Numbered from the stretch's first letter, positions 38,665 through 46,965 are shown. The stretch is 64,000 nt of DNA from Polynucleobacter sp. AP-Titi-500A-B4 (GCF_018688095.1 NZ_CP061311.1:2016120-2080119), one strand, 5' to 3'. The notes: generated by a model not told the origin, from the sequence alone. Program-made: numbers and translations.

Positions 38665-39294
38665 TCAGAAAAAACAATGCTCATTTGGATTTCTCTCTAA
38701 GTACTTCTTAGGAATCCAGGGGTTATCTTCCTTAATTTCTCTGAAGGCAATTTCTTTGCAGACTGCTATTTTATCAGATACATCTTCCCAGAGAATTACT
38801 TCTCTATATTCCTTCGTTTCATTATTATTGGATGTCGCCTCATCATAATCGCTATCGTATGCGACCAAGGTATCAGTCATATCTAATTCATATTCATACT
38901 CTGCAATTTCCCCGTTTTTCATCAAGACATATCTTGCGCCAACAAAATTCGGGGATTCATCCTCATACTCCATAAGAATAATAAGCTTTGGATCTAGCTT
39001 TGATGCATGCCTCAACAGATGATCCTGAAACCCCCTTACTGGATCCCATCCCCCAACAAACCCTAGCCCAACATAATCTTGATCATCGTGTATCCACTTT
39101 GACCCTAATTCATCAAAGCCTAAGATGGCATCCTGACCAGTTAGACCATAAAAAATACGCCCCACTCTTGAGGTATCAGCATAATCACTGTGAATTTGTA
39201 TATCGTCAGTTATGCGTTTGTTCATTTCAATTACCAAATCGTCAATTAATTTGTTGCCAATAAAAGTAAACTTACACTTAACAAAGTTAGCCAT
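38665..39294 (-). CDS. acidic cargo protein of element B, unknown
   Basis: A 209-residue acidic protein opening MANFVKCKFTFIGNKLIDDL, with YADTSRVGRIFYGLTG, IHDDQDYVGLGFVGGWDPV and FVGARYVLMKNGEIAEYEYE. The start and the Trp/Gly stretch recall plasmid-type YubB/DUF1281 ferredoxin-like proteins, but only loosely. It occupies the slot held by an unrelated gene in element A. No signal peptide. Confidence 0.65.
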   Translation of the reverse strand: MANFVKCKFTFIGNKLIDDLVIEMNKRITDDIQIHSDYADTSRVGRIFYGLTGQDAILGFDELGSKWIHDDQDYVGLGFVGGWDPVRGFQDHLLRHASKLDPKLIILMEYEDESPNFVGARYVLMKNGEIAEYEYELDMTDTLVAYDSDYDEATSNNNETKEYREVILWEDVSDKIAVCKEIAFREIKEDNPWIPKKYLERNPNEHCFF

Positions 39295-39444
39295 TTTCTA
39301 CTCCATGTTTTTACATCCATATTACTGAAGTTTTCTATATTAAGTTAAATCTTTCTTATATAACGCGAATGCTTTACTTTGCTGAATTGGGTGGCTGATC
39401 CGAAACTTTAAACGCTTGTAGGTCGTTTTAAACAGTCATCAAAA

Positions 39445-39468
39445 TATCGTGGCATTTGCGCCACGATA
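39445..39468. promoter_or_regulatory. 24-base perfect hairpin upstream of solo recombinase (B)
   Basis: TATCGTGGC-atttgc-GCCACGATA, same stem as 18541-18564 with a different loop. Confidence 0.65.
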
Positions 39469-39612
39469 AATATAAGAGAACTAGAGAACTCTTATGTTTT
39501 TACGTAACCCATTGATTTTTGGAAAGATCTTTATTGGCTGATTTCGGTTGCCCAAACCGAATCTAAGAAAACATACTGTAACCCTGTATTTAATACATTT
39601 AAGGGAGAACGT

Positions 39613-40179
39613 ATGTCACAAGCTAGAGTTTTAAACCCACAAGAATTACGCCGAGTTTTAGATCACGTTGCTACACGCAGGCATTCAGCACGTAATCGCG
39701 CTATGTTGCTGTTAACGCACTACGCAGGTATGCGAGTAGCTGAAGTAGCTGCCCTACGCATAAACGACGTTTTAAACGGCGACAGCACTATTAAGGGCGA
39801 AGTACGCTTGATGCCCGAGCAAACTAAGGGCAAACATGCCCGCACTGTTTACCTAAATGAACGGATGCAAAAGGAATTAGCTCAGTATCTTAAAGTACTC
39901 AAAATTAAAGATATCAGTAATCCTCTGTTTTATACACAGAAGCAAGCAGGGTTCTCAGCTAACTCACTTACCCAATACTTCTTTTATCTATATCGTGCTG
40001 TGGGACTAGAAGGCGCCAGCAGCCATAGTGGTAGACGCTCATTCTTAACGGGACTTGCTAATAAAGGCACAGCAATTCACATACTCAAGTCGCTCGCAGG
40101 GCATCGCAACATCAGCACCACTGCCGCATATCTCTATAGCAGTCCAGATCAACTTAAAGCGGCAGTAGAGCTGATTTAG
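39613..40179 (+). CDS. catalytic-domain-only tyrosine recombinase (B)
   Basis: A 188-residue copy of 18709-19275 with the same catalytic residues (GMRVAE, HSGRRS, LAGHRNIST, then Tyr in AAYLYSS). Differences cluster around residues 85-130 (LKVLKIKDISN, RAVGLEGASS). Same ribosome site GGGAGAA and same upstream inverted repeat. Confidence 0.85.
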   Translation: MSQARVLNPQELRRVLDHVATRRHSARNRAMLLLTHYAGMRVAEVAALRINDVLNGDSTIKGEVRLMPEQTKGKHARTVYLNERMQKELAQYLKVLKIKDISNPLFYTQKQAGFSANSLTQYFFYLYRAVGLEGASSHSGRRSFLTGLANKGTAIHILKSLAGHRNISTTAAYLYSSPDQLKAAVELI

Positions 40180-40517
40180 CTTTTGGCGAAGTTGGTAAAC
40201 ACGGTGCCAGTATAGTTGTCATTAACTGTGGCAGTCTTAAGGTTCACTGTGAAGGCAAGTCCGCGTGTTTTTAGTCTGTGATCAAACCACCTACATAGGA
40301 CTTCTACACGTGTTGATCTATTTTTGCCGTCAAGAATGAGCATCTGATTACCCAATAAGAAGGTGCCGCTAAAAACGGACCCTCTAAACTTGGCGTTCTT
40401 AAGTGTGATTACTCTAGCTTTTTTAACCGACTGAGGTTCTGTAGGCATTGCTAGTTTGGTGGAGTTGGGGCACTGATTCTTTCTTTCCCAGACTGGTGCT
40501 TTTAGATAGAAATCCAT
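40176..40517 (-). CDS. conserved element protein, 113 aa (B)
   Basis: Homologue of 19276-19614, opening MDFYLKAPVWERKNQCPN, with FRGSVFSGTFLLGNQMLIL and GKNRSTRVEVLCRWFDHRL. ATG 40517 is chosen to agree with the A copy. The stop overlaps the recombinase stop by four bases in convergent orientation. Confidence 0.7.
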   Translation of the reverse strand: MDFYLKAPVWERKNQCPNSTKLAMPTEPQSVKKARVITLKNAKFRGSVFSGTFLLGNQMLILDGKNRSTRVEVLCRWFDHRLKTRGLAFTVNLKTATVNDNYTGTVFTNFAKS

Positions 40518-40573
40518 ATAACCCCTCATAGTTGCTTATAAGTTGTTATAAGGATACCAATAAGTATTACAAC

Positions 40574-40590
40574 TGTCTTTTAAAAAGACA
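40574..40590. repeat. palindrome TGTCTTTTAAAAAGACA
   Basis: Variant of the palindrome family between the 113-aa and 244-aa genes, at the same place as 19659 in element A. One central base breaks perfect symmetry. Confidence 0.65.
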
Positions 40591-41325
40591 TTAAATGGCT
40601 GGGAAAGAACCTTTCAAAACACCCGCAATTATCTTATCGGCACTATTTAGGTATCGCTTAACGCAAGAGCCCATCGTATTTCGCTTTGCGGCATTCATTG
40701 CTGGAAAGTTTTTAGGCGATGTCATAGCTTTGGGTATTAATGTCAAATTTTCTCCAATTTGCCATAAGGGCACTTTTGGTTTATTCCCCTTGTGCTTCAT
40801 ATATTCATCATATACATCGAGAGTTTTTTCTAAATTCTGAATGGTGTAATTTCTCGCAATTTTGTACTTTGCATTACTTTTGATTGATCCCTTCGTGGGT
40901 CTACCCCTAGAAGATGTATGCCGTTCTTTTAGCAAGCGTGCAAACCTACTCTGCAAATACCGCTTACTTGAGCTGAGTGGCACAGCAAGAATCATTACCT
41001 CATCGCTACTCCAATCATCTTGCCACTGTGACTTTTCCTCAAGCTCTGTTAATTTCATTGCGCCATAGTTTTCGGCAAACAAATTCGGTCCACGCTGATC
41101 TTTTGTCCACCACTTGTGAAAGTCATCATCCCTCACATCACCAAAATCGTTATACAGCGCCGCATGCTTGCCTTTGCCGCCACGCTCACAACACTCTAGA
41201 TATTCAGCGTTTCGCCTCAAAAACTGCCACCACCAGTAGTACGGGCTACGTTTTTGATAGCCCAGTGGAAGGCGCTTATTTTTTGTTCCAAAAATGGGGT
41301 ACGGGGCAAGGAATCGTCTTGGCAT
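40591..41325 (-). CDS. element protein with YYWWW motif, 244 aa (B)
   Basis: Distant homologue of 19678-20406. Kept features: SPYYWWWQFLRRNAEYLECC, DFHKWWTKDQRGPNLFAE, RHTSSRGRPTKGS and the C-terminal helix. The rest is much diverged. The conserved parts mark the likely functional core. Basic, probably DNA-binding. Confidence 0.7.
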   Translation of the reverse strand: MPRRFLAPYPIFGTKNKRLPLGYQKRSPYYWWWQFLRRNAEYLECCERGGKGKHAALYNDFGDVRDDDFHKWWTKDQRGPNLFAENYGAMKLTELEEKSQWQDDWSSDEVMILAVPLSSSKRYLQSRFARLLKERHTSSRGRPTKGSIKSNAKYKIARNYTIQNLEKTLDVYDEYMKHKGNKPKVPLWQIGENLTLIPKAMTSPKNFPAMNAAKRNTMGSCVKRYLNSADKIIAGVLKGSFPAI

Positions 41326-41459
41326 TTTCTTGGCAAGTAAATTGCAGGATATTCTAATAGTATCAGAGAAGAATTGATTTCGCCTTATATTTTAAGCATG
41401 GACGAGCGGTTAAATTTCTTAGCAAGCATCCATTACTTAATAAAGAAAGTGAGTCAAAT

Positions 41460-42242
41460 ATGTTATTAAATCCAGTAGCAGTAAATCCAACCCCCGTAGC
41501 CGACACTGTCTTTTTAAAAGACGCTGCCGAAACAAGCAATATCGTGGTTGGCGCCACGCTGTCACTTACTAATATGGAAGCAAATCGTATTAGCTGGGAA
41601 CAGGGGGCTTATCGCACCAGCAATCAGTCTTTGTATGCCGTTCTCGGGCAGTGCTTGGCATTTTGCGGTGAACTTACCATCGCCGAAGCTAAACAGCGCA
41701 GTTCTGCCTTAGAAGCCTTTTATAAAGAACGGGGCTATAAGTACAAAAAAGAACTGCCATTAGCCAATCGCGTAGTACGTGCTGTATTTGGCGATGTCAA
41801 CCGCCGCCGTGTCAGCACGTACGCACTTGTACTACGTCAAGCGCAAAAAGAGGGCATTGCCTATAGCAGTCTTGCCACTTGGATCGAAGAACGCGGCGGC
41901 ATACAAGAAATCACGCTTGCTCGTAGTGCTAGTTACATGAGTCCGTCTGCTAAAGCAGGGGCAGCTAAGCAAGTTATGCAGGGCAAAACACCGATTGGGT
42001 TTGCCAAATCCGATTTGCTGTCGATGCACGCTGATGCTGATTTTATGGGGGAAGCATGTGTGTTATTAGCCGAGCAACAGCCCGACGGGAGCTTTGGGGT
42101 ATTCGCAGTATTGCGTCAACAAGGGCTTGTTAATGCTGCCTATGCCAATTTGTATGCGATGCAACGTGAAGCTACTGTACGCATACAAAAGGAAGTAAAC
42201 GCACAGAATGACGCTGACGGCGCCATTCCTAAGCAAGCGTAA
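41460..42242 (+). CDS. element protein, 260 aa (B)
   Basis: Homologue of 20543-21325, same length, about 70% identical, with MEANRISWEQGAYRTSNQSL, LPLANRVVRAVFGDVNRRRV, WIEERGGIQEITLARS and VLLAEQQPDGSFGVFAVLRQ. A GTCTTTTTAAAAGAC palindrome is inside codons 17-21 (41508-41522). GC is slightly higher than in the A copy. Confidence 0.75.
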   Translation: MLLNPVAVNPTPVADTVFLKDAAETSNIVVGATLSLTNMEANRISWEQGAYRTSNQSLYAVLGQCLAFCGELTIAEAKQRSSALEAFYKERGYKYKKELPLANRVVRAVFGDVNRRRVSTYALVLRQAQKEGIAYSSLATWIEERGGIQEITLARSASYMSPSAKAGAAKQVMQGKTPIGFAKSDLLSMHADADFMGEACVLLAEQQPDGSFGVFAVLRQQGLVNAAYANLYAMQREATVRIQKEVNAQNDADGAIPKQA

Positions 42243-42252
42243 TTAATCAATC

Positions 42253-42273
42253 GGGGGTGTTATGAGCGCCCCC
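42253..42273 (+). promoter_or_regulatory. conserved intercistronic hairpin (B)
   Basis: GGGGGTGTT-atg-AGCGCCCCC, nine pairs with two G-T pairs, between the 260-aa and AAA+ genes. Confidence 0.65.
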
Positions 42274-42297
42274 AACTCAACTTAATAAGGAAATCAC

Positions 42298-42981
42298 ATG
42301 AATAGCAAAGGAACCAACCATGCACCTCAAACTATTGACGACATCATTTTCGGTAATCCCGAGAGCAAATTGCGCATTGACGATATTGTCTCGGGTGCCG
42401 AAGCATTACCTGACTGCGGCAAATCAGCCATCCTTCTTTACGGAGTCTTTGGCACAGGCAAAACCACACTCGCAAAAATGCTACCTAACCACATTGAATA
42501 TGGAAAAACTAAAGAGGAATTGATTTTTCCTGAGGAGTTTATTCCGTGTCAGCAAGGGCTTAATGGTCCACAAGTGATGGGAAAAATTGATGCCATTCTT
42601 TCAAAAAACTCACTGAATGTAAGTGGCTTGCAATATATCATTTTGGATGAGGTGGACAACCTTACTAAACTAGCACAGCAGAGTTTGAAGTCAGCACTCA
42701 ATACGCCGCGAGGACTTTTTGTACTGACAACCAATAATGTCTCGGAGCTTGATAAAGGGCTGCTAGATCGGTGCGTCTTGGTGGAAATGAATGCCGCAGA
42801 GCCCACTGCTTACTTAGAGACGGCAAGAGCTATTGTCAAAGCCAGTAATGCGACTCTATCTGATGATGAGCTCATGCCGACAATTAAAGCTGCCAATGGA
42901 TCGTTTAGAAACTTGTTTCATAACGTGGGGCGCTTGGCTAGACGCAAAGGTCAACAGCCGCCGCCAAATGTAATTTACTAA
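42298..42981 (+). CDS. AAA+ ATPase, clamp-loader-like (B)
   Basis: A 227-residue homologue of 21381-22064: Walker A YGVFGTGKTTLAKMLP, Walker B YIILDEVDNLTK, sensor 1 LTTNNVSELDKGLLDRC and SFRNLFHNVGRLARRKG. Start ATG follows AAGGAAATCAC. In the Walker A loop the Pro of element A is Phe, a tolerated change. Confidence 0.85.
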   Translation: MNSKGTNHAPQTIDDIIFGNPESKLRIDDIVSGAEALPDCGKSAILLYGVFGTGKTTLAKMLPNHIEYGKTKEELIFPEEFIPCQQGLNGPQVMGKIDAILSKNSLNVSGLQYIILDEVDNLTKLAQQSLKSALNTPRGLFVLTTNNVSELDKGLLDRCVLVEMNAAEPTAYLETARAIVKASNATLSDDELMPTIKAANGSFRNLFHNVGRLARRKGQQPPPNVIY

Positions 42982-42991
42982 GGAGATATAT

Positions 42992-43177
42992 ATGGCAAAT
43001 TTTAATATAAAGTATAAGGTTGTCATTGAAGATAGCATTGACATTGAAGCTGATGATGTAAGGGATGCTTTATCTGCTCTAGCCAAACAACACTCCGAAG
43101 AGCGCCTCACTCAAGTAGGCATGGTTCAGAAGTTTTTAATCACAGAAGTCAAAAACTGTACTCTTGAAGAGTATTAG
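42992..43177 (+). CDS. small acidic element protein, 61 aa (B)
   Basis: Opens MANFNIKYKVVIEDSIDIEA and continues with a helix DVRDALSALAKQHSEER. AAGGAG lies before the ATG. It is in the position of the 62-aa gene of element A with little identity. A terminator follows (43182-43210). Confidence 0.6.
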   Translation: MANFNIKYKVVIEDSIDIEADDVRDALSALAKQHSEERLTQVGMVQKFLITEVKNCTLEEY

Positions 43178-43181
43178 TTTC

Positions 43182-43210
43182 AAGCCCACTTTCGAGTGGG
43201 CTTTTTTATT
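43182..43210 (+). terminator. intrinsic terminator of the AAA+ operon (B)
   Basis: Stem aagcccact-ttcg-agtgggctt followed by six T. Not present in element A, where the integrase gene begins at once. Confidence 0.85.
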
Positions 43211-43227
43211 TGTCCTTTTAAAGGACA
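43211..43227. repeat. palindrome TGTCCTTTTAAAGGACA
   Basis: Perfect palindrome between the terminator and the integrase stop; absent at this place in element A. Confidence 0.8.
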
Positions 43228-43235
43228 CATCATGT

Positions 43236-44510
43236 TCAAGCTAACCTATCTGCCGCCATCGTTGCCGTCAACTTGCTGTAATGACGATCAATCATGGCGG
43301 CACTATTTCCCATCTGCTTGGATAGCGTGTGAATATCAGTCTTGTTCTCCAGTAGCTCTAGGGTAGCGTAGGTATGACGCAGTGAGTAAAGGGTGCGCAT
43401 CTGTCCGTCGTGACTTAACCCCAAACCACTATCTCGCATCAAACGCTTGAAAGCCCCATCAATCCGCATAGGTTGATGACCATTAGCAAATACGAAGATA
43501 CGTTCTGGCGAACGAGTTTCAAATAGGCGATCAAAAGGAATGTCATAGACTGCCTTTTGCCTATTATGTAATCGCTTGAGCACATCTACCGCCTTATGTT
43601 TAGCAATCAGCCAACGTCCGCCTGTTTTGCCACTTACCCATATACGTAGATACTTCTTATCACCCTGCGTATGCCACTCAATATTGTTCCAGCAGATATT
43701 CAGTGCCTCAGTGCCATGCCGCATGCCTGTGTATAAAAGCATCTCTACATAGTCGCGCAATAAGGGGCGTGTCTCATGCTCAATCTCTAGTCTGCCTTGC
43801 TTGATCCATGGCTCCATAAACTCCAATAAGCGATCAATCTCTTCTCTTGTGAATGCTGGGCGGGTTTTACCTTTCCGCCCTCTAGCTGTGAGTTTTGGAA
43901 TAGCCACTCGCTCACTGATCCAACCTTTGCTTATGGCTACGAGCTGTAACTTAGTCCAAGCACTGGCAAAGTTCATTAAGGTGCTGGCTCTAGGCATCCG
44001 ATTCATTTGCCGATTTCGCCAAACTTCAAACTCATGCACGTCTGTATAAGTTATTTCTTCTAGTCTTTTGTCACCAAAGTAAGGCAAGAAATACTTCTCA
44101 ATACAAGTGATGTAGCTACCGTACACACTCTTACCTATACCCACATCCAAGTCCTGCCGCATTGAGTAGAGAGTGGCGTGTGCAATTTCTTCAAACGTGG
44201 GTGACTTTTGTGCAAGCCCCAGTCTTTGGCGAAATCTGGTTTCATCGTAAAGATCGCATGCCATTCGTACTGCGTGCTCAATACTGGCTTGGCGGGTAGT
44301 CTGACGATGCCATGAGCCATCTTGCAGTCTAAAGCGGCAATGCCAAAGTGGACTTCCGGGTCTGCGGTGGATAACGACTTCGCCATCACGCAGATAAAGC
44401 TCTGTGGGTTCGGCGTATTTGAGCTGGCTTAGGGCTGTGGGTTGGGATTCTTGCTGGGGTGAGGGGATTACTTCTAGGTGGCTTTCAGGTACTTTGATTA
44501 CCTTAGTCAC
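43236..44510 (-). CDS. tyrosine-type integrase, full length (B)
   Basis: A 424-residue homologue of 22267-23541 with the same catalytic features (YTGMRHGTEALNICW, WVSGKTGGRWL, TLYSLRHTYATLELL, IDRHYSKLT) and the same Tyr in place of the first box histidine. GTG start with the leader ORF overlapping. This copy is inside the island next to tRNA-Phe and is the better candidate for acting at 46973/34492. Confidence 0.9.
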   Translation of the reverse strand: MTKVIKVPESHLEVIPSPQQESQPTALSQLKYAEPTELYLRDGEVVIHRRPGSPLWHCRFRLQDGSWHRQTTRQASIEHAVRMACDLYDETRFRQRLGLAQKSPTFEEIAHATLYSMRQDLDVGIGKSVYGSYITCIEKYFLPYFGDKRLEEITYTDVHEFEVWRNRQMNRMPRASTLMNFASAWTKLQLVAISKGWISERVAIPKLTARGRKGKTRPAFTREEIDRLLEFMEPWIKQGRLEIEHETRPLLRDYVEMLLYTGMRHGTEALNICWNNIEWHTQGDKKYLRIWVSGKTGGRWLIAKHKAVDVLKRLHNRQKAVYDIPFDRLFETRSPERIFVFANGHQPMRIDGAFKRLMRDSGLGLSHDGQMRTLYSLRHTYATLELLENKTDIHTLSKQMGNSAAMIDRHYSKLTATMAADRLA

Positions 44511-44535
44511 TTTTTGGGTGGATTGCTGTTGTCAT
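44503..44535 (-). CDS. leader peptide ORF before integrase (B)
   Basis: MTTAIHPKSD and stop TAA overlapping the integrase start region; same size and frame as in element A with changed central codons. Confidence 0.45.
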   Translation of the reverse strand: MTTAIHPKSD

Positions 44536-44541
44536 ACAGCT

Positions 44542-44570
44542 ATTTTATTTTCAGACTTTTAGTTGGACAA
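44542..44570 (-). promoter_or_regulatory. sigma-70 type promoter of integrase (B)
   Basis: Minus strand TTGTCC, 17 bases, TAAAAT. Confidence 0.65.
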
Positions 44571-44580
44571 CCTGAGCATG

Positions 44581-44603
44581 AAGCGTCTTTTAAAAGGACG
44601 CTT
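44581..44603. repeat. palindrome at right end of element B
   Basis: aagcgtccttt-like arms: AAGCGTCTTTT and AAAAGGACGCTT, followed by a T-run, so it may also terminate transcription. Confidence 0.7.
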
Positions 44604-44644
44604 CATTTTTTTGTGAAATTCCGCCAATGCCCCAAGACAGGCTT

Positions 44645-46021
44645 CTAGTTATCTCGATACTTTTGAGCAATTTCATTAAAGCTACTCTGCTCTGCAATAA
44701 ATGCATCAACTATTAATGGGTCGAAGTGACTTCCCCGCTTAGAAATAATCTCTTCGGTTGCCTGATCGGTTGTCCATGCCTTCTTATAAACACGCTCACT
44801 CACCAAGGCATCATACATATCCGCTAATGCCATAATTCGAGCAGATAACGGTATTTCCTGTCCAGCTAATCCACGGGGGTAGCCAGTACCATCCCATTTT
44901 TCATGATGACCGCCTGCAATTTTGATCGCATGAACAACTATATCTTGATCGGATTCCATATCAATATTAGGAGCCTTTAATACAGATTCGCCAATCAGCG
45001 TATGGGTTTTCATAATTTCCCACTCTTGATCTGTCAAAGCACCCTTCTTGAGCAAAATATGATCGGGTATGCCAATTTTTCCAATGTCATGCAGTGGGGC
45101 CGCCTTAAACAGGAGCTCAATAGATTGATCCGAGAGGCTTTCGGTGTAATGCCCATCATTCTTCAGGCGCAGAGCGAGTGCTTTTACATAGTTTTGCGTG
45201 CGAATAATGTGGTTTCCTGTCTCGTTGTCACGAGCCATAGCAAGCGCATTTAGGGAGTTTAATAATTGCGTCTCCGTTTGCTCGACTTTTTTATTAGCGA
45301 GTTCGGCATCTTTATTGGCAATATCTATATTCATTGAGTGAATTTGGGAAAGAAGCCGCTCCCTCTCATCCCACTCCATTGAAACTACTAAGCCAGCCAA
45401 AGACAGGTATTTTGCCAAGCCAAAAATCAATAGGAGCACAAAAGATATAACGTTAGCTTGTCCACCCTGAAACGCAAATCCAAGATCGCCATAAAGAATC
45501 ATTAAGCAACGAACGCCCCATACTATGCTAGTTAGAAACAAGATGGCTGCTAGCACAAAAGCCAAGCTATTCTGTCTTTGCTTATAAAACTTGAAAATCA
45601 ATGATGCAGTGAGCAAGTTCAATACCGTGCCACACAGAGCAACGAGGGCTGGTTGATATCCAGCGCCAAAGTTATTGCCAATCAGCATCAAGGCGATAAC
45701 AAAACTGATTGCAGCCAAAAAGGCTTTGAGTGCAATCCTATCGAAATGAATCTTCTTACCTAATAAACTAATGCCGGAGTAATAAAAGTAGATATACGAT
45801 GCAATACTTAAACTATTGCCAAGTTTGTATGAAACAAATTCTGGCACTAAGTCTCTAATGGCAATTAAGGATGTTGCGATGCCCATCAAGAGCGTACCTA
45901 TAATCCAGCTTGATATATAGGGTCTTTTTTGATTTTTAAACTGAATGAATAGCAAACCGGCGCCTGCAAGTGAAAACATTCCAAAAAAAAGGAATATCGA
46001 GTAGATGAGGGTCGCAGTCAT
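44645..46021 (-). CDS. HD-GYP domain c-di-GMP phosphodiesterase with membrane sensor
   Basis: A 458-residue protein. Residues 1-220 hold about eight hydrophobic helices (a sensory membrane domain), then a short coiled linker and an HD-GYP domain with RDNETGNHIIRTQNYVKALA, PLHDIGKIGIPDHILLKKG, HTLIGESVL, HHEKWDGTGYPRGLAG and ALADMYDALVSERVYKK. All metal ligands and the Gly-Tyr-Pro are present, so it probably degrades cyclic di-GMP. It lies between element B and the BrnTA module within the island; codon use looks chromosomal. Confidence 0.93.
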   Translation of the reverse strand: MTATLIYSIFLFFGMFSLAGAGLLFIQFKNQKRPYISSWIIGTLLMGIATSLIAIRDLVPEFVSYKLGNSLSIASYIYFYYSGISLLGKKIHFDRIALKAFLAAISFVIALMLIGNNFGAGYQPALVALCGTVLNLLTASLIFKFYKQRQNSLAFVLAAILFLTSIVWGVRCLMILYGDLGFAFQGGQANVISFVLLLIFGLAKYLSLAGLVVSMEWDERERLLSQIHSMNIDIANKDAELANKKVEQTETQLLNSLNALAMARDNETGNHIIRTQNYVKALALRLKNDGHYTESLSDQSIELLFKAAPLHDIGKIGIPDHILLKKGALTDQEWEIMKTHTLIGESVLKAPNIDMESDQDIVVHAIKIAGGHHEKWDGTGYPRGLAGQEIPLSARIMALADMYDALVSERVYKKAWTTDQATEEIISKRGSHFDPLIVDAFIAEQSSFNEIAQKYRDN

Positions 46022-46294
46022 TTTTAAAAAGGTACTTAGTGTGCCGTTACTTTTAATTTAACTTCTAGTTTCTTGTACCAATATACTCCCCCTGGGATAT
46101 TAATGTGGCATGCTTAGAAGTGGGCGAAGGAGCCGGCTCCAGATGAATGATTTTGGCTGTTTTGAGCCATTCACAATTTTCAGCGCCTTTAGATTTTAAG
46201 CTCTAGACTCAGACAAGCAACGTTGGCGCAAGATGAATGAGCCATCAACCACCTTCGAAACAGATAACTGGGTTGATTGATACTTAGAAAACAA
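46022..46294. other. non-coding stretch
   Basis: About 270 bp upstream of the HD-GYP gene. It holds promoter-like AT-rich sequence and several short gatgaatgagcc-type repeats (agatgaatg at 46142 and 46229); no gene or known RNA is seen. Confidence 0.4.
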
Positions 46295-46349
46295 AAACAG
46301 CCGCCGAAAGGCGACTGTTTGAGTTCTTGGTGGCCCGGGGCGGAATCGA
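46295..46349 (-). repeat. tRNA-Phe 3'-fragment plus terminator (copy R10)
   Basis: Hairpin aaacagccgcc-gaa-aggcgactgttt type (46295-46320), then an exact 24-base fragment (46326-46349), just after the BrnA stop. Only 620 bp from the intact tRNA. Confidence 0.85.
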
Positions 46350-46384
46350 CCAGGGTCTCAGGATACTCTCATCCTACCTCTAGA

Positions 46385-46594
46385 CTATTTCCAGCTAAGG
46401 TTCAATTTCTTATGCGTAGCGGCGCAATCTCTTAAATAGAGATTAATGAGGCTTTGATAAGGAATGCCTACCTCTTCTGATACAGATTTGAAGTAGCTCA
46501 CTGAATCCTCATCCAATCTAATGGTTATAGGTTTCTTGAGCATAGAAGCATATGGATTTTTACGAGCTTTTGAGAAATCATATTCTTTACGCAT
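46385..46594 (-). CDS. brnA: antitoxin BrnA
   Basis: A 69-residue ribbon-helix-helix protein: MRKEYDFSKARKNPYAS, KPITIRLDEDSVSYFKSV and GIPYQSLINLYLRDCA. It binds BrnT and represses the operon. The third of three clustered starts (46594) is preferred, since AAAGG lies eight bases before it. It follows brnT after a short gap. Confidence 0.88.
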   Translation of the reverse strand: MRKEYDFSKARKNPYASMLKKPITIRLDEDSVSYFKSVSEEVGIPYQSLINLYLRDCAATHKKLNLSWK

Positions 46595-46605
46595 CTTCAT
46601 CACCT

Positions 46606-46884
46606 TTAATAAGCTTTTGACTCTTTAGGGGTTGCCTTACGAGCCGAAATAATACGAACAACATTACCCTCGCTTCGATAACAATGGCAAACCAAAATTA
46701 CACGAAGAGAATGGCTTACTCCCAGCAAGATAAATCTGTCTTCATCCTCCGAATGATCGGGGTCGGAAATTAACTTAGCACTTTCATCATAAAACACTGA
46801 TTTAGCTTCTTCAAAAGAAATGCCGTGTTTCTTCAGATTAGCTGAAGCTTTTCGGGGCTCCCACTGAAATCGCAATGAATTCAT
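46606..46884 (-). CDS. brnT: toxin BrnT (RelE-like ribonuclease)
   Basis: A 92-residue toxin: FQWEPRKASANLKKHGISFE, EAKSVFYDESAKLISDPDHS, EDRFILLGVSHSLRVILVC and VVRIISARKATPKE are standard BrnT motifs with the catalytic His and Arg set. It cleaves mRNA at the ribosome unless held by BrnA. ATG 46884 is chosen as the farther ATG at 46899 lies within the operator palindrome. Confidence 0.9.
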   Translation of the reverse strand: MNSLRFQWEPRKASANLKKHGISFEEAKSVFYDESAKLISDPDHSEDEDRFILLGVSHSLRVILVCHCYRSEGNVVRIISARKATPKESKAY

Positions 46885-46899
46885 ATGTACATTGTACAT
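46885..46899. promoter_or_regulatory. BrnA operator candidate
   Basis: ATGTACATTGTACAT, an inverted repeat with a one-base centre, directly before brnT. Fits autoregulation by BrnA/BrnT. Confidence 0.7.
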
Positions 46900-46941
46900 A
46901 CATTAATTAGAAGAAGCAAGCCCTGCTAAGCCATAAAAGAA

Positions 46942-46965
46942 AATAGCCCAACAAGTGGGCTATTC
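46942..46965 (-). terminator. terminator downstream of tRNA-Phe
   Basis: Stem aatagccca-acaag-tgggctatt just after the tRNA 3' end; duplicated with its flank at 12752-12776. Confidence 0.75.

Larger units (their letters stand above)
37017..44572 (+). mobile_element. integrative element B (7.55 kb)
   Basis: Same gene order as element A with its own cargo gene. Ends are set where the similarity to A stops: ctcgctatacc on the left, ttggacaacct on the right. As in A, no relaxase, replication initiator, phage structural or transposase gene is seen. Element B lies in the island between the tRNA-Phe and the long tRNA fragment at 34492. The 145-aa, recombinase and integrase genes are 95% or more identical to A, while the 244-aa gene is about half identical, so the two have a mosaic history. 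Confidence 0.8.

Noticed and set aside
16122..44572. Prophage or conjugative element
   Set aside because: No capsid, terminase, portal, lysis, relaxase or type IV secretion gene in either element or the islands.
8198..46349. Integron with attC sites
   Set aside because: Units of gene plus hairpin-bearing repeat look cassette-like, but there is no IntI, no GTTRRRY core sites and the repeat is plainly derived from tRNA-Phe.
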